Shown one piece after another: positions 1 to 8,920 of a stretch of 64,000 nt of DNA. The notes beneath the pieces are model-generated. The model was not told the origin of the DNA and did no database searches. It worked only from the letters and a program-made list of their open reading frames with translations. The position numbers were made by a program, and so were the translations under genes. This DNA comes from JAEUIE01 sp046350055 (GTDB lineage: Bacteria; Planctomycetota; Planctomycetia; Gemmatales; HRBIN36): assembly GCA_046350055.1 (NCBI GenBank), contig JAXMBC010000001.1, forward strand, positions 806,001-870,000. Direction: 5' to 3'. Every line of letters starts with the position of its first letter. Position 1 is the first letter of the stretch.

Positions 1-1442
1 TCGAGTTGCTGCTCCACCGTCAGATTCATCTGCTGCAGGGTCTGGTTGAGCTGCACCTTGGTCTTGTCGAGCCGCTTGTCGAGAATGGTGCGGAGCCGAT
101 TGCGTGCCAGATCCATCAGCGTCAACATCAGGATGGCGGAGATGCTCACCCAGGTAGCCTGTTTCAATGGTGCAGCAAAGATACCCCGTTCACCCATGAT
201 CAGCATGCCGGTGAAGACGATCAGTGCATAGACAAGCCCGACGCCCAAGCTTACAGCTAGGGGCAGGTACGAACGACTCAGAATCTGGCCGACATCAAGC
301 ATGCCATAACGGGAAATGCCCACGCCATAGGCCAGCGTGATTGACAGCGAAGCGATGAACATGGGCCAGGTGGCACCGCCCATGCCAAACTGCTCGGTAT
401 CCGTCGCAGCAAGCCACAGCGTATAGCTGATAGGAATTGCAGCGATGCTTGCACCCAGCAGGATCCACTTGACCTGTTGCCGCTCCTGGCTTCCAGTGCG
501 ACTGGACCAGAAGCTATGAGCCAGACTGATGAGGCAACCGGCGAACTGCACTGCAGCCAATCCCAGTGCCACATAGATTTCCTGGAGTTGCAGGAACTGG
601 ATGTCGCGCACCAGTTCAGGAGAGCGATTTGTACTATGTACCACGATGGCAGAAAACATCGTGAACAACATGATGGCGAGAAGGATTAACGACGGGCCGT
701 AGAGCGCCAGCATGCTGGAGGTTCGATACTTGAGCAGCCAACCTTTGGGACGAGGAAAGACAAGGTAGAAGTGCAAGCTGACTGCAGGAAGCAAAACAGC
801 ACTGATCATGAAAATAGTGGTCAGGGTTCGATCCTGGGCTACCCGCATCCAGTGGTAGCCACCCATGAAGGCGCCTACATTGCAGATGCAGACCAGATAA
901 AAGAGCACCGCAACCGGGTCATTACTGCGTTTCCAGAACACTGCGGCGCCAATGAGCAGTAACAATAATTTGATCAGGAACCATGTTAAAGATGGCAGAA
1001 ACTCGGAAGAGGGTGCATCCCTCACTTCGACCCAGGCTTCTTTTTCCTCCTTATCGTGCTCATTGGATTTGAACTTCACATGCGTCAGAGTCTTATGATC
1101 TCGATTCACGACATAGATGTTCTGACTGGTTAAGGCACTCAACTCTTCAAATGACGAGACATCGAGCACGTCCTTGACTGGTGCGTTTCGCAAATATGCC
1201 AGAGTACGCAAGTAGTCGGACCAATTATTGATCTCCTGCCCAGCGATACTGACGAGCAGGTCATTCTTCACAGGTTTGCCCTGCGGCATCAGCCCGTCGA
1301 GGTTAGGATAGACAGCCTGGATTTTGCGGCTGAACGCACAGAGAATGCCAATTTCCTTGGTTTGGTTCGAATAAATGACTACGATCAAACCATAAATCAG
1401 CAACAATAGCCCAACAAAAATCAGCCCATAACGCTTCAGCAT
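1..1442 (-). CDS. Membrane sensor protein with PDZ-like domain, probable histidine kinase (N-terminal part, cut by window edge)
   Basis: The frame opens with ATG at 1442 and stays open to base 1, giving about 480 residues and no stop. A first membrane segment (residues about 5-25) is followed by a soluble stretch of about 130 residues with a PDZ-like pattern ('VSIAGQEINNWSDYL'). Then come about eight hydrophobic segments. The visible part ends in a basic amphipathic linker ('NRLRTILDKRLDKTKVQL') of the type that joins a membrane sensor to a GAF or histidine-kinase core. The kinase core itself would lie outside the window, so the kinase call is inference; the membrane topology and PDZ-like segment are seen directly. 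It is divergent from the hydrolase at 1653. Confidence 0.6.
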   Translation of the reverse strand, partial: MLKRYGLIFVGLLLLIYGLIVVIYSNQTKEIGILCAFSRKIQAVYPNLDGLMPQGKPVKNDLLVSIAGQEINNWSDYLRTLAYLRNAPVKDVLDVSSFEELSALTSQNIYVVNRDHKTLTHVKFKSNEHDKEEKEAWVEVRDAPSSEFLPSLTWFLIKLLLLLIGAAVFWKRSNDPVAVLFYLVCICNVGAFMGGYHWMRVAQDRTLTTIFMISAVLLPAVSLHFYLVFPRPKGWLLKYRTSSMLALYGPSLILLAIMLFTMFSAIVVHSTNRSPELVRDIQFLQLQEIYVALGLAAVQFAGCLISLAHSFWSSRTGSQERQQVKWILLGASIAAIPISYTLWLAATDTEQFGMGGATWPMFIASLSITLAYGVGISRYGMLDVGQILSRSYLPLAVSLGVGLVYALIVFTGMLIMGERGIFAAPLKQATWVSISAILMLTLMDLARNRLRTILDKRLDKTKVQLNQTLQQMNLTVEQQL

Positions 1443-1527
1443 CACTAACCAAGTCCTGACGAAGTTTCGTTAAAGTCACTATAAGTCGAATTGATGACAA
1501 AGAAAAGTGGCGTTTCGTCAATATTCG

Positions 1528-1542
1528 CTAACGAACCGTTAG
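1528..1542. promoter_or_regulatory. Palindrome upstream of sigma-54 promoter (possible activator site)
   Basis: A perfect inverted repeat CTAACG-AAC-CGTTAG lies about 63 bases before the sigma-54 -24 box at 1605, within the usual range for an enhancer-binding protein. A second small palindrome, ACGAAGTTTCGT, lies at 1459-1470. Both are in the divergent intergenic region, so they could also serve the minus-strand sensor gene. Function is inferred from position only. Confidence 0.35.
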
Positions 1543-1604
1543 TTTGCACTAAAGACATTGTTCGATTCCATGCTGAAAAGAGGGGGGCGTCACATTTTTA
1601 CGCA

Positions 1605-1620
1605 TGGCACGGATCTTGCT
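1605..1620 (+). promoter_or_regulatory. Sigma-54 (RpoN) promoter, consensus match
   Basis: TGGCACGGATCTTGCT matches the -24/-12 consensus TGGCACG-N4-TTGC(A/T) exactly, with the invariant GG and GC separated by ten bases. It lies in non-coding DNA 33 bases before the ATG of the hydrolase at 1653 and points toward it. The expected transcription start is about 1631, leaving a short leader that contains an AAGGA ribosome-binding site. Confidence 0.65.
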
Positions 1621-1652
1621 TAAATTAGCTTGCCCACGTCAAGGACGTTGAA

Positions 1653-2522
1653 ATGCTTCAGACAGATCGATGGACTCGCCAAGGATTGGCTTCTACCCCC
1701 CTCAGCCATTGCAGCAGGTTCGCCCACCTTCCTGGGTACATGGCTCGTTACTGTGTTCTGGGTGAAGCTGAGTCGCCTCCACTGGTATTGCTGCCAGGTA
1801 TTGCAGGTGGCATGGACCTGTGTCTGCCACTAGCTAGTCGCTTGAGTCAGCAGTTTTGTGTTTATGTACTTCAGCCACGTGGCGAAGATACCCCCTACGA
1901 CTTGTCACTCCGCGCGACAATTGATCAGCTCGGTGCGGATGTCATCGACTTTCAAAAAGTCACAGGCCTCGAACGCCCACTGGTTTACGGCCATGGCTTT
2001 GGAGCCACGGTTGCCCTGGAGGCAGCCCGGCAGTGTCCAGGCCGGTTTGCCGGGGTTATTGCGCAGGGAATCGCTCCCCAGTTCGGGGCAGCGGTATCTC
2101 AGTGGTTATTGCAGCAGGCGCTGCGTCCTGCCACTGGTTCCCTGATGAACGACATCGTCGAACCGATGTTTGGCTCTCGGTGGGTCCTGCCTGCCCTGAA
2201 GAAGCTCGCCATGGATCATGCATCCCGCACGGACTGGGGTGTTGTCTCGCGTCGGCTGCAAATTATCTCACAGTTTGACATGGAAACCATGGTCGATGGA
2301 CTGCGTCTGGTTCCGCTCCTGATCCAGACAGCCACCCACGACGTGTTCGTGTCACCAGAGGCATGGAAGCCCTGGCGGCGCGTGCTGCCGCGTATGACGC
2401 TGCAAACCCTCGAAAATGCCGGGCACTTCGCCTTCCTGACCCATGGCGACGCACTGGCTACACAAATCGAACGCTTTGCCAATCGCCGTCTCGGGGTTCC
2501 CATGCAGTTGCCTGCTCTTTAA
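1653..2522 (+). CDS. Alpha/beta-hydrolase fold protein lacking the nucleophile serine
   Basis: This 289-residue protein has an alpha/beta-hydrolase layout. An oxyanion-type segment 'LLPGIAGG' lies near residue 47, the nucleophile elbow at 113-117, an acidic loop 'TATHDVF', and a late histidine in 'ENAGHFAFL'. The elbow reads G-H-G-F-G, so glycine replaces the catalytic serine of GxSxG. It is therefore probably a non-hydrolytic or altered family member, perhaps a binding or sensing protein. ATG 1653 follows an AAGGA site and the sigma-54 promoter; an internal ATG at 1740 is an alternative start that begins closer to the conserved fold. Its stop overlaps the stop of the convergent glycosyltransferase by four bases. 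Confidence 0.75.
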   Translation: MLQTDRWTRQGLASTPLSHCSRFAHLPGYMARYCVLGEAESPPLVLLPGIAGGMDLCLPLASRLSQQFCVYVLQPRGEDTPYDLSLRATIDQLGADVIDFQKVTGLERPLVYGHGFGATVALEAARQCPGRFAGVIAQGIAPQFGAAVSQWLLQQALRPATGSLMNDIVEPMFGSRWVLPALKKLAMDHASRTDWGVVSRRLQIISQFDMETMVDGLRLVPLLIQTATHDVFVSPEAWKPWRRVLPRMTLQTLENAGHFAFLTHGDALATQIERFANRRLGVPMQLPAL

Positions 2523-3682
2523 TGACGGCGGGCTGCAATCTGCTCCATCCACTGGATGAACTCGTCGATACACGCTTCGCGTGTCCGTGGGGGGATGGCA
2601 ACGGGTCGCTTCGCGTTCAGCGCAGCTTCCAAGGCCCGGGCCAGGGCTGCAATATCGCCGACGGGCACCAGCGTGCCGTGCCCCCGATCGGCAATCTCAT
2701 GAATGCCTCCCACATTGCTGGCCACATAGGGCAGCCCGCAGGCGCTGGCTTCCAGCAGTACGTTGGGCACACCTTCGGAATCGCTGGGCAGGGCGAACAC
2801 ATCGGCAGCGCGATACCAGTCGGGAAGCGTTTCCTGGGGCTTGGAGCCATGGAATTTCACTGCTGATGCACAGCGCAGCATTCTGGCCTGTGCCTCCAGC
2901 TTCGGCTGCAATTCCCCCTGCCCCAGTATGGCCAACTCCAGATCACCTCGCTGGTGATACAGCTGATCGAACGCCAGTATCAGCCGATCTATCGCCTTCA
3001 CCTGTACCAGATTCCCGACGAACAAAATGATCTTCTTTGAACTGTTCAGGCTTAGCCTGGTTCGTGCCTCGGCCTGACTGCCGGGGTAAAACAGGCTGGT
3101 ATCGACACCATCATAAATGAGTTTCACCCGGTCCGGGTTTGCACCGAATCGGATCACATGGTTGGCCAGATCCTGACTCACGGCCCAGACGCCATCAGCT
3201 TCGCAGAGTGCCTCGGCGGTGCCTGCGGTGCGGCCTTTCACCTGGGCCAGTTGCAGCACATCAGATCCCATCACCTGAATGACAACGGGCAGGTTATGTT
3301 CATGGCCTAGCTTCACTGCTGCCCAGCCATCGGGGTAGGCCCAGTATGCAAAGATCAGCGTGGGCTGAAACTCCTTCACTGCCCGTTCAAACACCGACCG
3401 CACCGACCAGCGGAACCATCGGCCATAGCTGCTTCGCCACAGGCCTGGCGGGAACCAGTAGGTCGGCTGCTCGACCTCGAGATTATCGATGGTGAAGCGC
3501 CGGGTCTTCTTCGTGAGATTGCCGAAGCGCTTCCGACCCTGGCGTTCGGTGGTCCAGGGGATGGGGGCAATGACCCGCACCGGAACCTTCTTCGCCAGCC
3601 AACTCAACTGCAGCCGATTGGGGGACCAGAGCACCGGCTGGTAGGGGTTGGGGAACAGGCTGGTCATGGCGAGCACCCGCAT
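2519..3682 (-). CDS. Glycosyltransferase family 4
   Basis: This 387-residue protein has a GT-B fold. The N-terminal domain starts 'MRVLAMTSLFPNPYQPV', and the C-terminal Rossmann domain carries 'ILFVGNLVQVKAID' and the GT4 EX7E motif 'EGVPNVLLE', followed by 'ACGLPYVASNVGG'. It should transfer a sugar from a nucleotide-sugar to a lipid-linked glycan at the inner membrane face. It is the most distal gene of the minus-strand polysaccharide run; its ATG overlaps the stop of the next upstream gene at 3682, which implies translational coupling. Donor and acceptor cannot be read from sequence. Confidence 0.88.
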   Translation of the reverse strand: MRVLAMTSLFPNPYQPVLWSPNRLQLSWLAKKVPVRVIAPIPWTTERQGRKRFGNLTKKTRRFTIDNLEVEQPTYWFPPGLWRSSYGRWFRWSVRSVFERAVKEFQPTLIFAYWAYPDGWAAVKLGHEHNLPVVIQVMGSDVLQLAQVKGRTAGTAEALCEADGVWAVSQDLANHVIRFGANPDRVKLIYDGVDTSLFYPGSQAEARTRLSLNSSKKIILFVGNLVQVKAIDRLILAFDQLYHQRGDLELAILGQGELQPKLEAQARMLRCASAVKFHGSKPQETLPDWYRAADVFALPSDSEGVPNVLLEASACGLPYVASNVGGIHEIADRGHGTLVPVGDIAALARALEAALNAKRPVAIPPRTREACIDEFIQWMEQIAARRH

Positions 3683-4794
3683 CAGCGCTGGCCTCCGAGG
3701 AGTTCACGGTAGGCGGTGTCGTAGCTTCGTGCCATGTTCCTCACGTCGAATTGGGCATCGACCAGTTGTTGTGTGTGGTTGATGTAGCTATGTGCTATTT
3801 CAGGATGAGAAAGGAACTGCATCACATGCTGCGCCAGGCCGTTGACATCGCCAAACGGGGCGAGGCTGCCTGTCTCACCGTTCTTCAGGAGCTCCGGCAA
3901 ACCACCCACAGCGAACGCTGCCACCGGCACACCGACGCCCCACGCCTCCAGAATCGAGAGGGGCATACCTTCCGATTCGCTGGTAAGGAGGAACGCCGAC
4001 ATCAACTTCAGAGCGGGTGCCGGATTAGTTTGAAAGCCGGTGAAGTGGACTACCTCACTGAGCTTCATCTGTTGAGCCTGAGCTTCGAGGTTGGCTCTCT
4101 CTTCGCCATCGCCCACAATCAGTAAGTGACAGTTTGGCACGGCATCCCGCACCTTAGCGAAGACTTGCAGCAGCAGGTCCTGCCGTTTCACCCGGGCCAG
4201 CCGACCAACGGTGCCGATAACGGGCACGCCATCGGGAATGTTCCATTGTTTACGCAGCGCTGCTGTGTCCACATGTTTTCGTACGTGATAGAAATCGATC
4301 CCGTTGTACACCACCGCCGTCTTCCGCGCGAGCACCAGCTTCCCCGCCACCGACTGACGGATATCCTCCGAGACGCAGAAGTAGCGGTTTACATAGCGGG
4401 CCGACCACCATGCCATCAGCTTCTGCTTCCACGTTTGTATCTGCTTGCCATGTTCGGTGTGAACGATGACGGGTACCTTGAGACGATGGGCAACCGGGCC
4501 AGTGTAGAAGAGAGCTGTGTTCTGATGGGTGTGCACTACGTCGGGTTTGATCTTCTTCAGCAGTTCACGCACTTCGATGCGGGTTTTAAGCCGCAGCCCC
4601 GGCGGCTTGTTGATGCAATGTACCGTCGCCCCAAGCGCCTCCGCTTCCGCCGCCAGCACGCCGCGTCGTTCCAGGCAGACAATACTCACCCGCTGGTTCA
4701 GTCGTGGCGCCTGTCTTGCCAGGTGCAGCACTACCCGCTCCAGCCCACCATGGTCGAGCGACAGAACGACATGCACTACATGCAACGGGTCCAC
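3682..4794 (-). CDS. Glycosyltransferase family 4
   Basis: This 370-residue GT4 enzyme begins 'VVHVVLSLDHGGLERVVLHLA', the classic N-terminal glycine loop of the family. The C-terminal domain has 'VIGTVGRLARVKRQDLLL' and the EX7E motif 'ESEGMPLSILE', then 'GVGVPVAAFAVGGLPELL'. It probably adds one sugar in a surface-polysaccharide repeat unit. It overlaps both neighbours by one base, and start and stop codons share nucleotides with them, so it belongs to a single operon. Specificity is unknown. Confidence 0.88.
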   Translation of the reverse strand: MDPLHVVHVVLSLDHGGLERVVLHLARQAPRLNQRVSIVCLERRGVLAAEAEALGATVHCINKPPGLRLKTRIEVRELLKKIKPDVVHTHQNTALFYTGPVAHRLKVPVIVHTEHGKQIQTWKQKLMAWWSARYVNRYFCVSEDIRQSVAGKLVLARKTAVVYNGIDFYHVRKHVDTAALRKQWNIPDGVPVIGTVGRLARVKRQDLLLQVFAKVRDAVPNCHLLIVGDGEERANLEAQAQQMKLSEVVHFTGFQTNPAPALKLMSAFLLTSESEGMPLSILEAWGVGVPVAAFAVGGLPELLKNGETGSLAPFGDVNGLAQHVMQFLSHPEIAHSYINHTQQLVDAQFDVRNMARSYDTAYRELLGGQR

Positions 4795-5858
4795 TACCGG
4801 CCACCTCCGGTGAAGACCAGTTCCGCCATCAGCGGCAAGTGATCGGAGCCGACGTCAGGTCCCACAGCCACCTGCATGCATTTCCAGGCCGAATCATGGA
4901 GGATGTGATCGATCCGCACGCCATACCACCGTGTCCACTTGGTCTGGCCCCAACCCCAGCCTGCAGTGCTGAAGGCGTTGTGGAACTTGCTCCATGCTTC
5001 CGAGTAGATCCGGCTATCGGGGGTCAGGTTGAAATCGCCTGCTACAATCATGGGGCCAGTGAACGTGGTGAGCCAGTCGCGGGTGAATCTGGAAGCAACC
5101 AGCCGCCGCTCAGCTATCGCATCCAGATCCTTCAGGCTGCTGAGTTTGCCGTGCACCACTTCATCCGCTTCGCCCGCCTGACCACGCATGGTGGGAAGAT
5201 GCACGTTGGCCATGGTTACCGGGCCGAAGGGAGTTTGTACATCACCAGCAGCGACGAAACCTCGGGCCCGCAACTCCACATCGGTGATCAGGTGCAGCTT
5301 ACCCAGTGGGTAACGACTGGCAAAGAGGAGTATGTTACCGACCACCTCAACGTGCCAGTTCTCTTTCCAAAGGTCAGGTCGAGTTGTCTCCGGTGGCCAT
5401 TCCTGACAGAGCACCACGTCGGGTCTCACCTTCCTGAGATACGCCTGCCAGGCAGCGTGGCGGATCTTGCCGCCCTGTGCGTTGAAGGTGACGATTCGCA
5501 GTCGGGCCGGGTCGTCATTGTCATGGGAAAGCAGATGGGTGACTGGCACATTAGTGCCAAGGATGGGGAAGAGCAGGATGACGACAGCGATCAGCACCGG
5601 CAGGAGCAGCTTGCGACTCTTTTCCCGGGCGATTGCCAGCAACAACAGCAGCGGTGCAATGACTACCCAGCGCGGGCCGTACATCAGCAATGTGCCCGGC
5701 CACCAGACATCGCCCCACCAGAGCATCACTGTCCACACGAGCACCAGTAACACCACGTGGACCCATGCGGCACGTCGCAGCCAGCGTAGATGCGTGGCCT
5801 TCTTTTCATCTGCCAGCAGCGAGGCCACATCCATAGATGGTTTCACGGCAGGCTTCAT
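4794..5858 (-). CDS. Endonuclease/exonuclease/phosphatase (EEP) family protein with membrane anchor
   Basis: ATG 5858 is chosen because it overlaps the upstream stop in an ATGA; the frame stays open further upstream but that part overlaps the neighbouring gene. The 354-residue protein starts with a short cytosolic tail and about three hydrophobic segments, then an EEP domain. The domain shows 'VTFNAQGG' (Asn), 'DVVLCQEW' (metal-binding Glu), 'IVAGDFNLTP', 'RIDHIL' and the terminal 'SDHLPLMAEL'. All catalytic positions look intact, so it should be a Mg-dependent phosphodiesterase or phosphatase facing the periplasm. Its place in a glycan operon suggests a lipid or glycan phosphate substrate rather than DNA; that is inference. 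Confidence 0.8.
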   Translation of the reverse strand: MKPAVKPSMDVASLLADEKKATHLRWLRRAAWVHVVLLVLVWTVMLWWGDVWWPGTLLMYGPRWVVIAPLLLLLAIAREKSRKLLLPVLIAVVILLFPILGTNVPVTHLLSHDNDDPARLRIVTFNAQGGKIRHAAWQAYLRKVRPDVVLCQEWPPETTRPDLWKENWHVEVVGNILLFASRYPLGKLHLITDVELRARGFVAAGDVQTPFGPVTMANVHLPTMRGQAGEADEVVHGKLSSLKDLDAIAERRLVASRFTRDWLTTFTGPMIVAGDFNLTPDSRIYSEAWSKFHNAFSTAGWGWGQTKWTRWYGVRIDHILHDSAWKCMQVAVGPDVGSDHLPLMAELVFTGGGR

Positions 5859-6799
5859 GACGCTCCACCCGGCTCGGCCGCCACACTGCCTCGACGGAAC
5901 TGTTGCCGCCAGGTGGCCAGCATCAGCTTCGTGCGGTTCCAGGCCGGTACCTGATCCACCTTGTCGAACCCCCAGGGCCACAGGCGGATCGACTTCCACA
6001 GCCGTGATCGTGCCTCGGCATAACGCCCGGCATGATAGAACGTGTAGGCTGATGAACGATAGCAATGACTCAGAGCCTTTCGTTTAGCCTGCTCATTGTC
6101 CACAAGAGCAGGGAAGGCGAAGGCCCGCTCCAGTACCAGGAGTTCGAAGTGCTCCATGCGTTCCGGGTTGGTGGACATGCTGCCCGGCGTCACGCGGTAC
6201 CAGGTCAGCGGGATATCGAGCCGGGCCATCGGGAAGCGAGCACCAATCCGCAGCCACATGTCCCGGTCTTCCACCGAAAGCAGGCTCGTATCAAAATCAC
6301 CCACAGCCTCGAAGCACTCGCGATGGGCCACCACGCTGCTCGGGGCGAAACGGGGCTTGATAGCCATCATTTCCAGCGAGATGGACGTAGCGGGCACGGT
6401 TCCCGCATCCACCGGGCACCAGACAACGGGCTCCTCGCTGAACATCTCGCTGGCTAACAACCTGCACTCGGGGTGCTGTTGCACGTAAGTCATCTGCAGT
6501 TCGAGCTTGCGTGGGTGGAACGCATCATCGGAATCGAGGAACGCCAGCCAGTCGCCCCGGGCTTCGCGGATACCCGTGTTGCGGGCGGCGGAAAGCCCCT
6601 TGTTTACTTGATGAATGTTGCGGATTCGGTCGCCGTAGTGCTTGAGCTGAACCTGCGTATCGTCGGTACTGCCATCATCCACCACGATGACTTCGACCTG
6701 GGGGTAAGTCTGTGACAGCGCAGAATCAATCGCCTGACCCACAAATCGGCCATAGTTGTAGCTGGGGATGATCACACTGACGAGCGGCTGCAGCATCAC
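5855..6799 (-). CDS. Glycosyltransferase family 2
   Basis: This 314-residue GT-A enzyme opens with 'VSVIIPSYNYGRFVGQAIDSA'-type sequence. The nucleotide-binding 'VVDDGSTDDT' lies at about residues 40-50, followed by 'KGLSAARNTGI' and the metal-binding 'FLDSDDAFHP' near residue 90. The C-terminal part contains 'LSVEDRDMWLRIG', the usual catalytic-base region. It is a cytoplasmic sugar transferase of the polysaccharide locus. Both ends overlap the neighbouring genes by four bases. Confidence 0.9.
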   Translation of the reverse strand: MMLQPLVSVIIPSYNYGRFVGQAIDSALSQTYPQVEVIVVDDGSTDDTQVQLKHYGDRIRNIHQVNKGLSAARNTGIREARGDWLAFLDSDDAFHPRKLELQMTYVQQHPECRLLASEMFSEEPVVWCPVDAGTVPATSISLEMMAIKPRFAPSSVVAHRECFEAVGDFDTSLLSVEDRDMWLRIGARFPMARLDIPLTWYRVTPGSMSTNPERMEHFELLVLERAFAFPALVDNEQAKRKALSHCYRSSAYTFYHAGRYAEARSRLWKSIRLWPWGFDKVDQVPAWNRTKLMLATWRQQFRRGSVAAEPGGAS

Positions 6800-7695
6800 G
6801 CTCCCCCACTGGGTGGGCGATCAAACAGCACGGTCACGTTCACCACGTTATCGAAGAGCTTGTCATCGAGCGGCACCGGGCCTGCATCTTCCAGCAGCAG
6901 AGCACGGTAACCTCGCGCGCGGAAGAAGCGGACGATGTCGAGCGGGCTGCTACCGTAGTTATCGTGGTTGTTCGCCAGTTCGCAGTAGACCTGCCGGGGT
7001 GGGTGCTTGTCGAACAGGCCGGTCATGCCCTGGATCGCCTTCCACTCCGCCCCTTCGATATCGATCTTGATGATGTCCACCCGGTCGCAGCCATGCTCGG
7101 CCAACACCTGATCGAGCCGTCGGGCGGGTACTGCTTCGGTCTGGGCAGTGGAGGCTTCCTGCACCTTGCCCCAGCCGAGCATATCTTCGCGCACTCCACC
7201 CAGATGCAGCGTAGTGTCGCAGTCCCAGGCTGCCAGGTGCAGTGCCTTGACCTGAGTGAACTGATTCTCAGCGATGTTCTTCGAGAGGATGTCAAACGCT
7301 GCCTGCCCTGCTTCGATGGCGAAGACCTTCCCCGTCGGCCCGACCTTACTCGCCGCGACGATGGCAAACTGGCCGATGTTGGCCCCGACATCGAGCACGA
7401 CATCGCCAGGCCGCAGCGCCGCTGCGAACTGGCTGATGACGGCGAGTTCCCAGTGGCCATCGTAGAAGATGGCCCGGCCGATGGGGTCATTGGGGCGCAC
7501 CCATAGATGCGGACCGTAGCTGAGCTTCGCCTTGATGGCCTGTTCCGGGAAGCGGAGGGTTTCGAAGTTAAGCACGCGGTGCCGCAGTCGCCAAAGCCCT
7601 GGCAGTCCCTTTCCCCAGCGCAGCAGTCTCCGGACCATCTGATGCACCGCTACCGGCCAGGTGGAAACCCGTTTCGTCATCGCCTGAGCAGACAT
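6796..7695 (-). CDS. FkbM-family SAM-dependent methyltransferase
   Basis: This 299-residue protein carries the SAM-binding motif 'VVLDVGANIGQFAIVAA' (about residues 98-114), the acidic motif 'VFAIEAG', and the FkbM hallmark 'IIKIDIEGAEWKAIQGM'. FkbM-type enzymes O-methylate sugars or secondary metabolites; here a glycan residue is the likely substrate because glycosyltransferases flank it. An internal Met at residue 6 is an alternative start. The stop overlaps the start of the GT2 gene by four bases. Confidence 0.85.
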   Translation of the reverse strand: MSAQAMTKRVSTWPVAVHQMVRRLLRWGKGLPGLWRLRHRVLNFETLRFPEQAIKAKLSYGPHLWVRPNDPIGRAIFYDGHWELAVISQFAAALRPGDVVLDVGANIGQFAIVAASKVGPTGKVFAIEAGQAAFDILSKNIAENQFTQVKALHLAAWDCDTTLHLGGVREDMLGWGKVQEASTAQTEAVPARRLDQVLAEHGCDRVDIIKIDIEGAEWKAIQGMTGLFDKHPPRQVYCELANNHDNYGSSPLDIVRFFRARGYRALLLEDAGPVPLDDKLFDNVVNVTVLFDRPPSGGA

Positions 7696-7741
7696 GCATC
7701 TCTCACTGTACCAAACCGCTATTTTATGGACGCGATGAGGG

Positions 7742-8920
7742 TCAGGCTTGCTTCAGCACGCCTTCATACACCTCTACCACCCGACGGGCCATCGATTCCG
7801 CGCTGAAACGTGTCTCCACCGCAGCCCGTCCAGCCGTGCCGAGTTGTTCACGCAGTGCAGGCGCGTCCAGCAGCCTCGTCACTGCGCTGGCAATCGCTCC
7901 CGGTGAAGCTGGTTCCACGAGCAGCCCGGTCACTCCATCTTCAATGATCTCAGGCACACCCCCTACCCGGCAGCCAATCACCGGGATACCCCAGCGCATC
8001 GCTTCCGGGTAGATGAGGCCGAAGGATTCGTAGCGAGATGGGGCTACGAAGACATCTGCCGTCTGCAACAGGTGATCTACTTCGCGTTGAGGAAGTCGTC
8101 CGGCAAAGCGAATCCGCTCCTGCACTGTTGTGGGCATCTCCTCCGCCAGCCACTGGGCATGTGTCCGCCGTTCGCCATGCTGCCTCGGTGGACAGTGTGG
8201 CCGATCGGAACCTATCAGCGTCAGCGTGGTGCCCGGATGCTTCTCCAGGATCGCCGGCATCGCCTGCAATAGCTCCAGCGTTCCCTTCCGCTTCTCCATC
8301 CGTCCGAGGAACACCAGCCTCGGCGGCCCCTCGACCCGTGCGGGTCGCACGAATTCCGGAAACACCTCCACGCCATGGGGAATGAGGGTGATCCGCTCGG
8401 CAGGGATACCTAGCTCCGCGCTCATGGTGGCTTGATGGGCCTTGGAATGGGTGACCAGCAGCTTCGCCCGATGGGCCTGCTGGTATTCGCGCTTCACATC
8501 GGCCCGCAACAGCCGGGTGCTCGGCAGCTCATCAATCGCCTGCGTCTCGGCAGACGAGGTGTGCAGCCTGACTACGGTGGGCACGCTACTTTGCTGTTGG
8601 AAGTGAATGCCTAGCCCTTCCCAGTTGGGCAGTTCCACGAGTTCCAGGCGATGCTGCGCCACCACCTGCCGCAGCGCCTTGGCCAGATAGTGACACTGCC
8701 CATACCCCGGCCAGAGCCGGTCGAGCAATGGGACATGACGCAGCACCACTTGATGCACCGTCACGCCTTCATCCACCGTGCTACTACCGCTACCAGGCGT
8801 GACGACGTGAACCACATGCCCGAGCTTGACGAGTTGCCTGGCGAGGGTTCGGGTGTAGCTGCCAATGCCACCATCCTGGGTGATGCCGGGGTAGTTGGGC
8901 GTGTAGAAGGCGAGCCTCAT
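7742..8920 (-). CDS. Glycosyltransferase family 4
   Basis: ATG 8920 forms an ATGA overlap with the preceding stop and is preferred over the 8932 start. The 392-residue GT-B protein starts 'MRLAFYTPNYPG' with the glycine-rich 'DGGIGSYTRTLARQL'. Its C-terminal half has 'LVFLGRMEKRKGTLELL' and the EX7E motif 'ESFGLIYPE', then 'GIPVIGCRVGGVPEII'. It is part of the same overlapping minus-strand run. There is a 46-base gap to the methyltransferase downstream. Confidence 0.88.
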   Translation of the reverse strand: MRLAFYTPNYPGITQDGGIGSYTRTLARQLVKLGHVVHVVTPGSGSSTVDEGVTVHQVVLRHVPLLDRLWPGYGQCHYLAKALRQVVAQHRLELVELPNWEGLGIHFQQQSSVPTVVRLHTSSAETQAIDELPSTRLLRADVKREYQQAHRAKLLVTHSKAHQATMSAELGIPAERITLIPHGVEVFPEFVRPARVEGPPRLVFLGRMEKRKGTLELLQAMPAILEKHPGTTLTLIGSDRPHCPPRQHGERRTHAQWLAEEMPTTVQERIRFAGRLPQREVDHLLQTADVFVAPSRYESFGLIYPEAMRWGIPVIGCRVGGVPEIIEDGVTGLLVEPASPGAIASAVTRLLDAPALREQLGTAGRAAVETRFSAESMARRVVEVYEGVLKQA

